Assembly (NCBI GenBank): GCA_020216785.1
Contig: JAIWNO010000269.1
Span: forward strand, 1-10,000
From: Desulfomonile sp.
Lineage (GTDB): Bacteria; Desulfobacterota; Desulfomonilia; Desulfomonilales; Desulfomonilaceae
Length of the DNA stretch: 10,000 nucleotides
Direction: 5' to 3'
Positions 1 through 5,455 of this stretch are shown in pieces (within the stretch, counting starts at the first letter, position 1; the number at the start of each line of letters is the position of its first letter). Made by a program: the position numbers and the translations under genes. The notes under the pieces are model-generated. The model ran no database searches. It saw only the letters and a program-made list of their open reading frames with translations, and was not told the DNA's origin.

Positions 1-213
1 TACTCCGCAGCGTTGAGTTTCGGCGCATACTTGGGAAGGAAATGGACCTCGATGAGATCTTTGATTTCCTCCAACCACTTCCGGATAGCTTTTGTCTTGT
101 GTCACAGTGCATTGTCAACCACCAGGTGAATCTTTGTCCCTTTGTAGGAACGGAGCAATTGCTCGATGAACAGAACAAAGGTGTCGATGTTGTATCTCCT
201 ATAGTCCTATAGT
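1..213 (-). pseudogene. IS630-family transposase, C-terminal remnant
   Basis: Read on the minus strand, this encodes a stretch typical of the DDE domain of IS630/Tc1-like transposases. It has YNIDTFVLFIEQLL, then LVVDNAL followed by HKT (the DN...H segment around the second acidic residue), then VHFLPKYAPKLNAAE, matching the family's LPxYxPxLNxxE motif with the last catalytic acid. The frame is broken by a TGA at 102-104, between DNAL and HKT, and by a TAG at 207-209. The 207-209 stop lies in a tandem 8-bp duplication (CCTATAGT twice, 198-213). The gene runs off the left edge, so its true C-terminus is not seen, and the N-terminal half is not recognisable to the right. It is inferred to be a dead fragment. 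Family assignment is fairly sure, exact boundaries are not. Confidence 0.75.
198..213. repeat. 8-bp perfect tandem duplication CCTATAGT x2
   Basis: Two adjacent copies of CCTATAGT (198-205 and 206-213) lie at the inner end of the IS630 remnant. The second copy carries the in-frame TAG read on the minus strand. It could be replication slippage or the footprint of a departed element whose target duplication was left behind. The sequence alone does not decide this. Confidence 0.8.
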
Positions 214-317
214 TTTGCCCTCTTTGGATTAATAGTCTGATATTGCATCCGATTTCCTTGAAAATCATCGGCGTTCCTGCGATAGACGGTTTGGCAACAA
301 ACTGGGGAGGAACGCCG

Positions 318-790
318 ATGCGCAAGCGGAATCTGCCACAGCCGTTTCAGATTGACAAGGTGCGTTTTGCGGACTGCTTCACTGCCCCGAGTTTGCGGCA
401 CTTCGGGGTGTTGATGAGCGGGTGGGTCTTGACCGTCGGGGTCCATGCGATCAGTCAGGTGATCCTCAACCGCGGGCTGCACGAATCGGAGCGCTTCACC
501 AGTGTCTGCCGGTTCCTCCGGAGGACCAAATGGTCCCCGGACCAGGTGGCGTTCAGGTCTTTCGGATCATTGTGGATACCCTGTTGTCGGGTGCGACGGA
601 GATTGAGCCTGTCCTGGACGACACGTTGAACAACCATGTGGGCAAGAAGATCTTCGGCGCCGGGATTCAGCACGACGGCGATACTCCCAAGACAGGAAGG
701 CCTATTGGGTACGGCGTCTGTTTTGTCATCACCGGGGTTGCCGGTTGCCGTCGGTCGCCGGGCATATCCTAATGCAATCTGCATAGTATG
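318..790 (+). pseudogene. DDE transposase remnant (IS701/IS4-like), frameshifted and truncated
   Basis: An ATG at 318 with a GGGGAGG ribosome site (304-310) opens a frame reading MRKRNLPQPF. It continues through RHFGVLMSGWVLTVGVHAIS and ESERFTSVCRFLRRTKWS, the N-terminal pattern of DDE_5/IS701-like transposases. Between about 548 and 566 the homology jumps to the -1 frame: VFRIIVDTLLSG, then EIEPVLDDTLNNHVGKKIFG, in which LDDTL would hold the first catalytic aspartate. After GYGVCFVI near 745 it appears to jump again, to LPVAVGRRAYP, and fades by about 790. The rest of the catalytic domain is absent. No slippery heptamer is visible at the first shift, so decay fits better than programmed frameshifting. 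The IS family name is a best guess from the motif style. Confidence 0.65.
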
Positions 791-956
791 CGATTACGTC
801 AGAAACGGTTATTGCCCTTCTGTTACAGTTCTTGCAAGTACCCATTGCGGTCGCCAGTGGGGGGCATATGAATGCGTAATACTGGAACCTCGTGAAAGAG
901 CCATGTGGCGTTATATCGGCAAGGCCGGTATCGATCTACTGGTACGATTTCGGGGC
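791..956. other. Non-coding gap between IS remnants and the cupin gene
   Basis: No frame here has recognisable homology. A short hairpin (CGGC-AAG-GCCG core) lies near 917-933, but no T-run follows on either strand, so it is not a convincing terminator for the leftward cupin gene. Confidence 0.5.
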
Positions 957-1316
957 TCATCTCGGCTTCTGACCTACCCGGTCGAAGTCATCCTCGATTC
1001 GCTCGATGTCGTCTTCTCCAAAATAGTCGCCTGTCTGAACTTCGATAAAGACCACCGGGTCCTTGCCGGGATTCGCGATACGGTGCCGGATTCCGGCCGG
1101 TATTTCAATGAAGTCGCCCGGCTTGAGCTGCACTTCCGTGTCGTCCAGCACGACCAGCGGCGCACCTCTGACTATAGTCCAATGTTCCGAGCGGAATTTG
1201 TGTCTCTGGAGGCTAAGTCTCTTGCCGGGGTAGACCACGATACGCTTCACCTTGTGGTCGTCCCGGTCAGTCAACACTTGGTAGTAGCCCCAAGGCCGAT
1301 AATCTTCCTCGTTCAT
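957..1316 (-). CDS. Stand-alone phosphomannose isomerase cupin domain (type II PMI)
   Basis: This 119-residue protein equals the C-terminal cupin domain of bifunctional AlgA/ManC/XanB enzymes, which interconvert fructose-6-phosphate and mannose-6-phosphate in the cytoplasm with a bound metal. It begins with the usual RPWGYYQVL. The cupin metal motif is visible in QRHKFRSEHW (Q37, H39, E44, H45), and PAGIRHRIANPG gives H78. The family signature TGDYFGEDDIER lies at about residues 95-106. It starts at ATG 1314-1316; the ribosome site is poor. The guanylyltransferase that would normally be fused to it is encoded just upstream on the same strand, 174 nt away, so the pair looks like a fission of the bifunctional enzyme. 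A 14-bp palindrome precedes the start and may regulate it. Isomerase activity of the separate domain is inferred. A generic mannose-type cupin without catalysis is the main alternative. Confidence 0.9.
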   Translation of the reverse strand: MNEEDYRPWGYYQVLTDRDDHKVKRIVVYPGKRLSLQRHKFRSEHWTIVRGAPLVVLDDTEVQLKPGDFIEIPAGIRHRIANPGKDPVVFIEVQTGDYFGEDDIERIEDDFDRVGQKPR

Positions 1317-1346
1317 GTTTCTGAGTATCTCTACACTAAGGAGCCC

Positions 1347-1360
1347 GGTAAACGTTTACC
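1347..1360. promoter_or_regulatory. Perfect 14-bp palindrome, candidate LacI-family operator
   Basis: GGTAAACGTTTACC is its own reverse complement. The AAACGTTT core with a central CG is the layout of LacI/PurR-family operators. It lies 30 nt upstream of the cupin ATG on the minus strand. Its TTTACC half could act as a poor -35, with GATACT at 1324-1329 as a -10 after 17 nt, which would give a nearly leaderless message. The palindrome is certain; the function is inferred. Confidence 0.45.
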
Positions 1361-1490
1361 ATACTGGTCGCGGCGAAGCGCTTCTCCGCCGCCGGCAGCC
1401 CGTCAAGGCGAGAAAGAGCGTTCGGCTTTCGCAGCCATGAAAGGCGTCTGCGCCACTTCGCTCCTTCCAACCCGTCACCAAATTCCAAAA

Positions 1491-2564
1491 TTAAAGGAGA
1501 TGGTCGTAGCCACGGGTCTTGAGCATCTCCTGGAGTTTCCTTACCTCCTGCGCTTTATCCTTGCGGCAGATCATGAGAGCATCCGGCGTGTCCACCACGA
1601 TGAGATCGTCCACACCGATCAAGGCTGTCATCTTTTGGGGGGTGGAGATCACGCAACCCGAGCAGTCGATCAGGACAGCTTCACCGTCGGCCACGTTTCC
1701 GCACTCGTCCCGCTCCCACACGTCCACGAGCGACGCCCAGCTTCCCACATCGTTCCATTCAACGTCGATCGGGATGCAAAGAATATTGCGCGCATGTTCC
1801 ATGACCGCGTAGTCGATGGAAATGGGATCGACCTCATCGTACGTCGCTTTGATCGCCTCGGCTTCGTCGGGGGTATTCAGGGCTCCCGCGATCCGTTCCA
1901 TAGCATCACTTAGCCGAGGAACACAGGTGCGAATCGCTTCGATAATAGCAGTTGCCTTCCACACGAACATACCGCTGTTCCACAAGTATTGACCTGACTC
2001 AACATAGCGTTGTGCCGTGGCCGGGTCCGGTTTTTCTCTGAAGCCGAGCACCCGGTACACGGGCCGCGACCCGATCTCAAGGACTTGCTCACCGAGAGCA
2101 ATGTACCCATACCCGGTCTCGGGCCGGTTCGGAACTACCCCGAAGGTCAACAGATGCTCTCCGGTGGCGGCTACTTCAAGTGCGCTTTCCAGCGCATCGT
2201 AGAACTCCTTTTCTTTCTTGATGAGATGGTCCGCGGGAAGCACCGCCATGACCGCGTCCGGGTCCTTGCCAACGAGCTTGTATGCGGCCAATGCTACGCA
2301 AGGAGCCGTGTTCCTGCCCTGGGGCTCAACAAGGACCATCCCGGGCGACAGTTCCGGAAGTTGGCCCCTGACCTTATCAGCGTGTGCAGCCGCGGTAACC
2401 GCCATGATCCGAGAGAACGGGATTACCGGGAGGATCCGCTCCACCGTCGCCCGAATCATCGTCCTGGCGCCGGATACAGCAAGGAGTTGTTTAGGTTTCC
2501 GCCTTCTGCTTGCAGGCCAGAAGCGGGTCCCGCTCCCTCCGGCCATGATCACGGCATATACCAT
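1491..2564 (-). CDS. manC: Mannose-1-phosphate guanylyltransferase (GDP-mannose pyrophosphorylase), single domain
   Basis: Forms GDP-mannose from mannose-1-phosphate and GTP in the cytoplasm, supplying mannose, fucose or rhamnose units for surface polysaccharides. The 357 residues show the full nucleotidyltransferase domain: GGSGTRFWPASRRRKPKQ (9-26, the pyrophosphorylase signature), PADHLI (110-115), ETGYGYI (149-155), REKP (176-179), WNSGMF (195-200), IDYAVME (250-256) and DVGSW (272-276). The protein stops at RGYDHLL where AlgA-type enzymes continue into the cupin domain, which here is a separate gene downstream. I chose ATG 2562-2564 because a GAGGG ribosome site sits 8 nt upstream and the protein then begins MVYAVIMAGG as in the family. 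Upstream in-frame ATG 2585 and TTG 2591 are less likely. No terminator is seen after the stop. Confidence 0.95.
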   Translation of the reverse strand: MVYAVIMAGGSGTRFWPASRRRKPKQLLAVSGARTMIRATVERILPVIPFSRIMAVTAAAHADKVRGQLPELSPGMVLVEPQGRNTAPCVALAAYKLVGKDPDAVMAVLPADHLIKKEKEFYDALESALEVAATGEHLLTFGVVPNRPETGYGYIALGEQVLEIGSRPVYRVLGFREKPDPATAQRYVESGQYLWNSGMFVWKATAIIEAIRTCVPRLSDAMERIAGALNTPDEAEAIKATYDEVDPISIDYAVMEHARNILCIPIDVEWNDVGSWASLVDVWERDECGNVADGEAVLIDCSGCVISTPQKMTALIGVDDLIVVDTPDALMICRKDKAQEVRKLQEMLKTRGYDHLL

Positions 2565-2830
2565 TGGTCGAACCCTCGATGACATCCCCAACGATCGTCA
2601 CCGGATACTGTGTGCCGCAATGCGCACCGGATTGCAAGCACGGACACATCTGCGGCAGGAACTTATTACACCTTTTTGCAAGTGCGATCACGGACTTCCG
2701 GTGCTTCAGCGGGATAGGCTCCTGTCTGTCATGACTTTTTGGATTTAGAGGCCCAGTCGGCAGGGAGACGCTGTGCCGCCAAAGCCCGCCAAGACATGCG
2801 ACCGAACCCATGAGATGGAGCACACCGGTA
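2565..2830. other. Intergenic region between the methyltransferase-like gene and manC
   Basis: About 266 nt with no clear gene and no hairpin-plus-T terminator. On the minus strand a frame encodes a cysteine-rich segment (C-N-K...CPC...HCG) beginning near 2691 and overlapping manC in another frame. It is treated as unproven. The stretch probably holds the manC promoter, but no good -35/-10 pair stands out. Confidence 0.4.
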
Positions 2831-3592
2831 TCACACCATTTGAGATACCGACCGGAACACATGCCCAAAGTCCGGTTGCAAGACATCCGCGAGGGCGATA
2901 TCCAGCCCTGCTCCTGCAAGTAGCGCAAGACATGTTTCCTCCACATGGAATGGATGGAAGCGCCTCAGGCCGCTTCTCAGGTTGGACAATCCTGCCATAG
3001 TCGTTACAGGTTCCTGGAAAATCGCGCCGCTCGAGAGAAGGCGGACGGTCTTCACCGCCTCGGCCACGCGGACGAGAGCGTCGTCCCAGCTCAGGTTCGG
3101 CAGCACCGGGTCGAAGATGATGCGGTCCGCGGGGATACCGGCGGTTGCCATGCGATCCCGTAACTCGATTGCGAGGGCGAGCTTCTCTTCTACTGTAGGA
3201 GGCGTAAATGAGCGCGCATCCATAAGTAGGGCCACGACACGCGTTTGGTGTTGGCTCGCCAAATCAAGGACTGTGCCGAGCCTCTCCTCGTCGAGCCAAA
3301 CAGCGTTGAGAATCGGGGCAGACTCGCACGCCGTCAGCCCTCTCGCCAGGATGCGAGCACTAGGGCTGTCAAGCATGAGCGGAATGTCGACCGCCCCTTG
3401 TATCGCGTCCACAAGAAAAGCCATTCGGTCTTCTGTCCGAGTTGACAAATGGCCGGGATTCACATCGATTATGTGCGCGCCCGCGTCAACGCACCGGCGA
3501 GCCAACGCTTGAATCGGCAGCGGATCGAGTCTGCGCATAGCGTCGGCTACAACGGAATTAAGCCCGTGGATGTTGTCCGCGGCGAGGATCAT
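2831..3592 (-). CDS. Methyltetrahydrofolate:corrinoid methyltransferase-like protein (AcsE/MtrH-like, pterin-binding)
   Basis: This 253-residue TIM-barrel protein of the pterin-binding family is close in length to AcsE (about 262), which moves a methyl group from methyl-tetrahydrofolate to a corrinoid iron-sulfur protein in the Wood-Ljungdahl pathway. Landmarks occur in family order: ADNIHG (5-10, where AcsE has GERING), DVNPG (43-47), LDSPS (74-78), N96 in ILNAVW, FDP (160-162), GLSNLRSG (201-208, N204 at the catalytic-asparagine position) and a late ADV (235-237). The pterin-binding acids and catalytic Asn appear kept, while the first motif differs from true AcsE. Start ATG 3590-3592 matches where AcsE begins; a TTG at 3619 is possible, and neither has a good ribosome site. 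The gene follows the pilin gene by 44 nt and may be co-transcribed. No corrinoid protein, CODH or ACS gene is nearby, so the acceptor is unknown. Dihydropteroate synthase is less likely by motif pattern. Confidence 0.8.
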   Translation of the reverse strand: MILAADNIHGLNSVVADAMRRLDPLPIQALARRCVDAGAHIIDVNPGHLSTRTEDRMAFLVDAIQGAVDIPLMLDSPSARILARGLTACESAPILNAVWLDEERLGTVLDLASQHQTRVVALLMDARSFTPPTVEEKLALAIELRDRMATAGIPADRIIFDPVLPNLSWDDALVRVAEAVKTVRLLSSGAIFQEPVTTMAGLSNLRSGLRRFHPFHVEETCLALLAGAGLDIALADVLQPDFGHVFRSVSQMV

Positions 3593-3636
3593 TCGACAAG
3601 CGGCTTTCTTGTAAGCCAAATGGGGAAGTTCGAAAA

Positions 3637-4215
3637 TTACGGCCCGCAGCCCATGCTGCGCTCATTCCTGGAAAGATATCCGGGCCAGTTACTCGGATCG
3701 GCCTTGATCTGCTCAAGGGAGGGGCCGCCCGCCGCAGGAATCCGGTACACCCACCGATTGGCACTTTTTTCGCCGTCAGGTCTGCGGCCCAGCGCAGAAG
3801 CGGCTTGGAACAGAGCAGGGACGTAGCCCGGTTGGCCGGCAGTCCCCGAAGCTGCGACAAAACGTACTCTCACGTCGCATTTGCGGCTGGTGCCACCCCA
3901 CCCATAATACCCGACAAGACTCGCGATCGCAGTGGAGTCCCAATCAATGTTTGCCGGAGTCTTGAGCGCCGGATTGCCGTCGGCTCCGACTACCGTGCAA
4001 TAATTTTCACTCATTTCCGTGGCAAGGTTCGCCAACGCGACCTTCAAGTTGTTCAGATCAGCCTCGGCCGTTCCATCGCACACGGTACGCTTGTACATGA
4101 CATAGAACGGCACTGCGATGGCAAGAACAATACCCACCACAGCGAGGACGACCATAAGCTCAATGAGTGAATAACCTTTTCCCTTGTCACATCGGCAAGA
4201 TATAGCTGTGGCCAT
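3637..4215 (-). CDS. Type IV pilin-like / pseudopilin protein
   Basis: The 192-residue precursor has a 14-residue leader ending KGKG. It is followed by YSLIELMVVLAVVGIVLAIA, the class III signal processed by prepilin peptidase after Gly14. Glu5 of the mature protein (E19) is present, and Tyr replaces the usual Phe or Met at +1. The hydrophobic helix (about 15-38) would hold it in the inner membrane before assembly. The mature domain (178 residues) has four cysteines (C46, C73, C113, C190), enough for two disulfides, including a C-terminal loop typical of type IVa pilins. ATG 4213-4215 is the natural start, with only a weak ribosome site. No pilus assembly genes are in the window, so it is an orphan here. 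It could be a major pilin, a minor pilin or a secretion pseudopilin. Confidence 0.85.
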   Translation of the reverse strand: MATAISCRCDKGKGYSLIELMVVLAVVGIVLAIAVPFYVMYKRTVCDGTAEADLNNLKVALANLATEMSENYCTVVGADGNPALKTPANIDWDSTAIASLVGYYGWGGTSRKCDVRVRFVAASGTAGQPGYVPALFQAASALGRRPDGEKSANRWVYRIPAAGGPSLEQIKADPSNWPGYLSRNERSMGCGP

Positions 4216-4231
4216 GCTGCGCCGATCTCAT

Positions 4232-4249
4232 AAAAAAGCTCGAGAGCTT
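4232..4249 (-). terminator. Short intrinsic terminator-like hairpin after the phosphatase gene
   Basis: On the minus strand, AAGCT-CTCG-AGCTT forms a 5-bp stem (4236-4249) followed by a T-run (4232-4237). It sits between the phosphatase stop and the pilin start. The stem is short and AT-containing, so termination would be weak or partial. Confidence 0.4.
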
Positions 4250-4263
4250 GTGTTTGGAGGACT

Positions 4264-4908
4264 TTATACCTGGTAAAACTTCATCGCGGGGAGTTCGACG
4301 GCGGTAAGCTTATTGCCGTACACCGCGCCGGTATCGATACCGATCTTGCCCGGTGTAACAAACGGGGTCTCCAGCGCGGTATGGCCGAAGATCACCCTCT
4401 TGTTCCAGTCGTAGACCGAATAGATAAATTCCTCTCGAATCCAGATAAGATCCTCTTCGCTCTGCTCTTCCAACGGGATGCCGTCGCGTAAGCCCGCGTG
4501 CACAAAGATGTAATCCTCCGTCTCGTAGTACAGCTTGAGCGAGAGGAGAAATTCGAGGTGGTCCTCCGGCAGGACAAAAGCCTTTCGTCCGATTGCACCC
4601 TCCACGTAGCTGGCGATGGTTTCGGCCCCGCCGTTGGCCACGTAAAGCATTTGGTCCTTTTGTTGGATGTAGAAATCCAGCAACATCTTCTCGTGATTGC
4701 CTTTGAGGAACACGAAATTGCCGCCCTGCTTTTTCAGATTAACGAGATGTTCCACCACGTCGCGGGAGCGTGCCCCTCGGTCGACGTAATCACCGATGAA
4801 AAGGAGCAAATCACCACTCTCCTTAGTCCACGGCAATACCTTCATGAGAGCTGCCAGTTTGTCATAGCAACCGTGAATATCTCCAACGGCGAATATTCTC
4901 TTGCTCAT
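4264..4908 (-). CDS. PPP-family metallophosphatase (serine/threonine phosphatase or ApaH-like)
   Basis: This 214-residue soluble protein carries the two-metal phosphoesterase signature set: GDIHGCYDKL (D10, H12), GDYVDRG (D40, R44), GNHE (N71, H72), VHAGL (H137) and FGHT (H176). It ends in IDTGAVYGNKLTAVEL, as in bacterial PPP phosphatases and diadenosine tetraphosphatase relatives. It would remove phosphate from Ser/Thr (or Tyr) proteins or cleave a nucleotide substrate; the sequence does not settle which. ATG 4906-4908 is chosen because the protein then begins MSKRIFAVGDIHG, as the family does, with GGAG 3 nt upstream. The frame stays open to 5094, but those extra 62 residues are unlike the family. 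It is divergent from the fdh operon across about 550 nt and followed by a weak terminator before the pilin gene, so it is probably its own transcription unit. Confidence 0.9.
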   Translation of the reverse strand: MSKRIFAVGDIHGCYDKLAALMKVLPWTKESGDLLLFIGDYVDRGARSRDVVEHLVNLKKQGGNFVFLKGNHEKMLLDFYIQQKDQMLYVANGGAETIASYVEGAIGRKAFVLPEDHLEFLLSLKLYYETEDYIFVHAGLRDGIPLEEQSEEDLIWIREEFIYSVYDWNKRVIFGHTALETPFVTPGKIGIDTGAVYGNKLTAVELPAMKFYQV

Positions 4909-5201
4909 GGCTCCGTTGCGCTGCGAGGGGAATTTACTGGCAATATAAGAGGTCTCCGTGCGGGTGTCAACAGTGCGAGGCACCATTCTGGAATCTTCCG
5001 CGCCCGTGTGCGGCAATGATGACGTGTTCCGTGGTGGGGGGTATTGTTGCGGAAGATGAAAAGAGAAGGAGGCTAAAATCTCAAGTGAATGCATAAAGAA
5101 TTTATAACTTATGCCTGAGAAGACATATATATCTGGTGTCGCTTTAGCATATTTTATGATGTGATTTCAATTAGCTATATTTCCTAGTTCATTAATCGCT
5201 A

Positions 5202-5230
5202 TTGACAGAGCAGCATCCCTATCCGAGAAT
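5202..5230 (+). promoter_or_regulatory. Sigma-70-like promoter for fdhAB
   Basis: A consensus -35 TTGACA (5202-5207) is followed after exactly 17 nt by GAGAAT (5225-5230), four of six matches to the -10 consensus, in an AT-rich stretch. Transcription would begin near 5237, leaving about 220 nt of leader before fdhA. Confidence 0.5.
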
Positions 5231-5296
5231 TAATTAATGAGGCGTGAAAGCTTTATTTGCGCCCACTACTCACTTCCGGCACCGGCCTGCCAATGA

Positions 5297-5333
5297 GCGT
5301 GCTCTCTTCGAGAGACGCACGTCGTACGTGCGT
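5297..5333 (+). promoter_or_regulatory. Two overlapping, mutually exclusive hairpins in the fdhA leader
   Basis: Hairpin 1 is CTCTC-TTC-GAGAG, extended by GCGT/ACGC across a one-base bulge (5297-5318). Hairpin 2 is a perfect 8-bp stem, ACGCACGT-CGT-ACGTGCGT (5315-5333). They share ACGC at 5315-5318, so only one can form fully. This geometry would suit a regulatory switch, or hairpin 2 could be a palindromic protein site. The pairing is seen; the role is inferred. Confidence 0.4.
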
Positions 5334-5455
5334 GCAATGCCCATGAACTCGCCGCCTGCCGACTTAATATCGTGCTTTTCGAATCGGGGAACTGTGAGCG
5401 TCGCTTCAATCGCGAACCCTAATCGCTTTTTCTTCAGCAGAAAGGAGGCTCTGCT

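Larger units (their letters stand above)
4909..5455. other. Divergent intergenic region with promoter and fdh leader
   Basis: About 547 nt between divergent starts. The part next to the phosphatase (4909-5090) is GC-rich and open in the phosphatase frame. The middle (about 5095-5240) is markedly AT-rich and holds the rightward promoter candidate; a TATAAA-like box near 5105 on the minus strand could serve the phosphatase but has no good -35. The right part (5237-5455) would be the transcribed leader of fdhA, with two overlapping hairpins and a strong ribosome site AAAGGAGG (5441-5448), 7 nt from the ATG. Confidence 0.6.

Noticed and set aside
102..104. TGA in the IS630 remnant as another selenocysteine codon
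   Set aside because: Transposases of this family have no selenocysteine. The gene has a second stop at 207-209 and lacks its N-terminal half, so ordinary decay explains it.
1371..1400. GC-rich hairpin (GCGGC...GCCGC) between manC and the cupin gene as a terminator
   Set aside because: The stem is interrupted and there is no T-run on either strand.
636..1913. Long plus-strand open frame (425 codons) across the cupin and manC genes
   Set aside because: It is antisense to two genes with full family motifs, and its own translation has no recognisable domain. Long antisense frames are common in GC-rich coding DNA.
5278..5296. Possible sigma-54 promoter (CGGCAC...TGCC) upstream of fdhA
   Set aside because: The GG and GC elements are one base too close, and sigma-54 promoters tolerate little spacing change.
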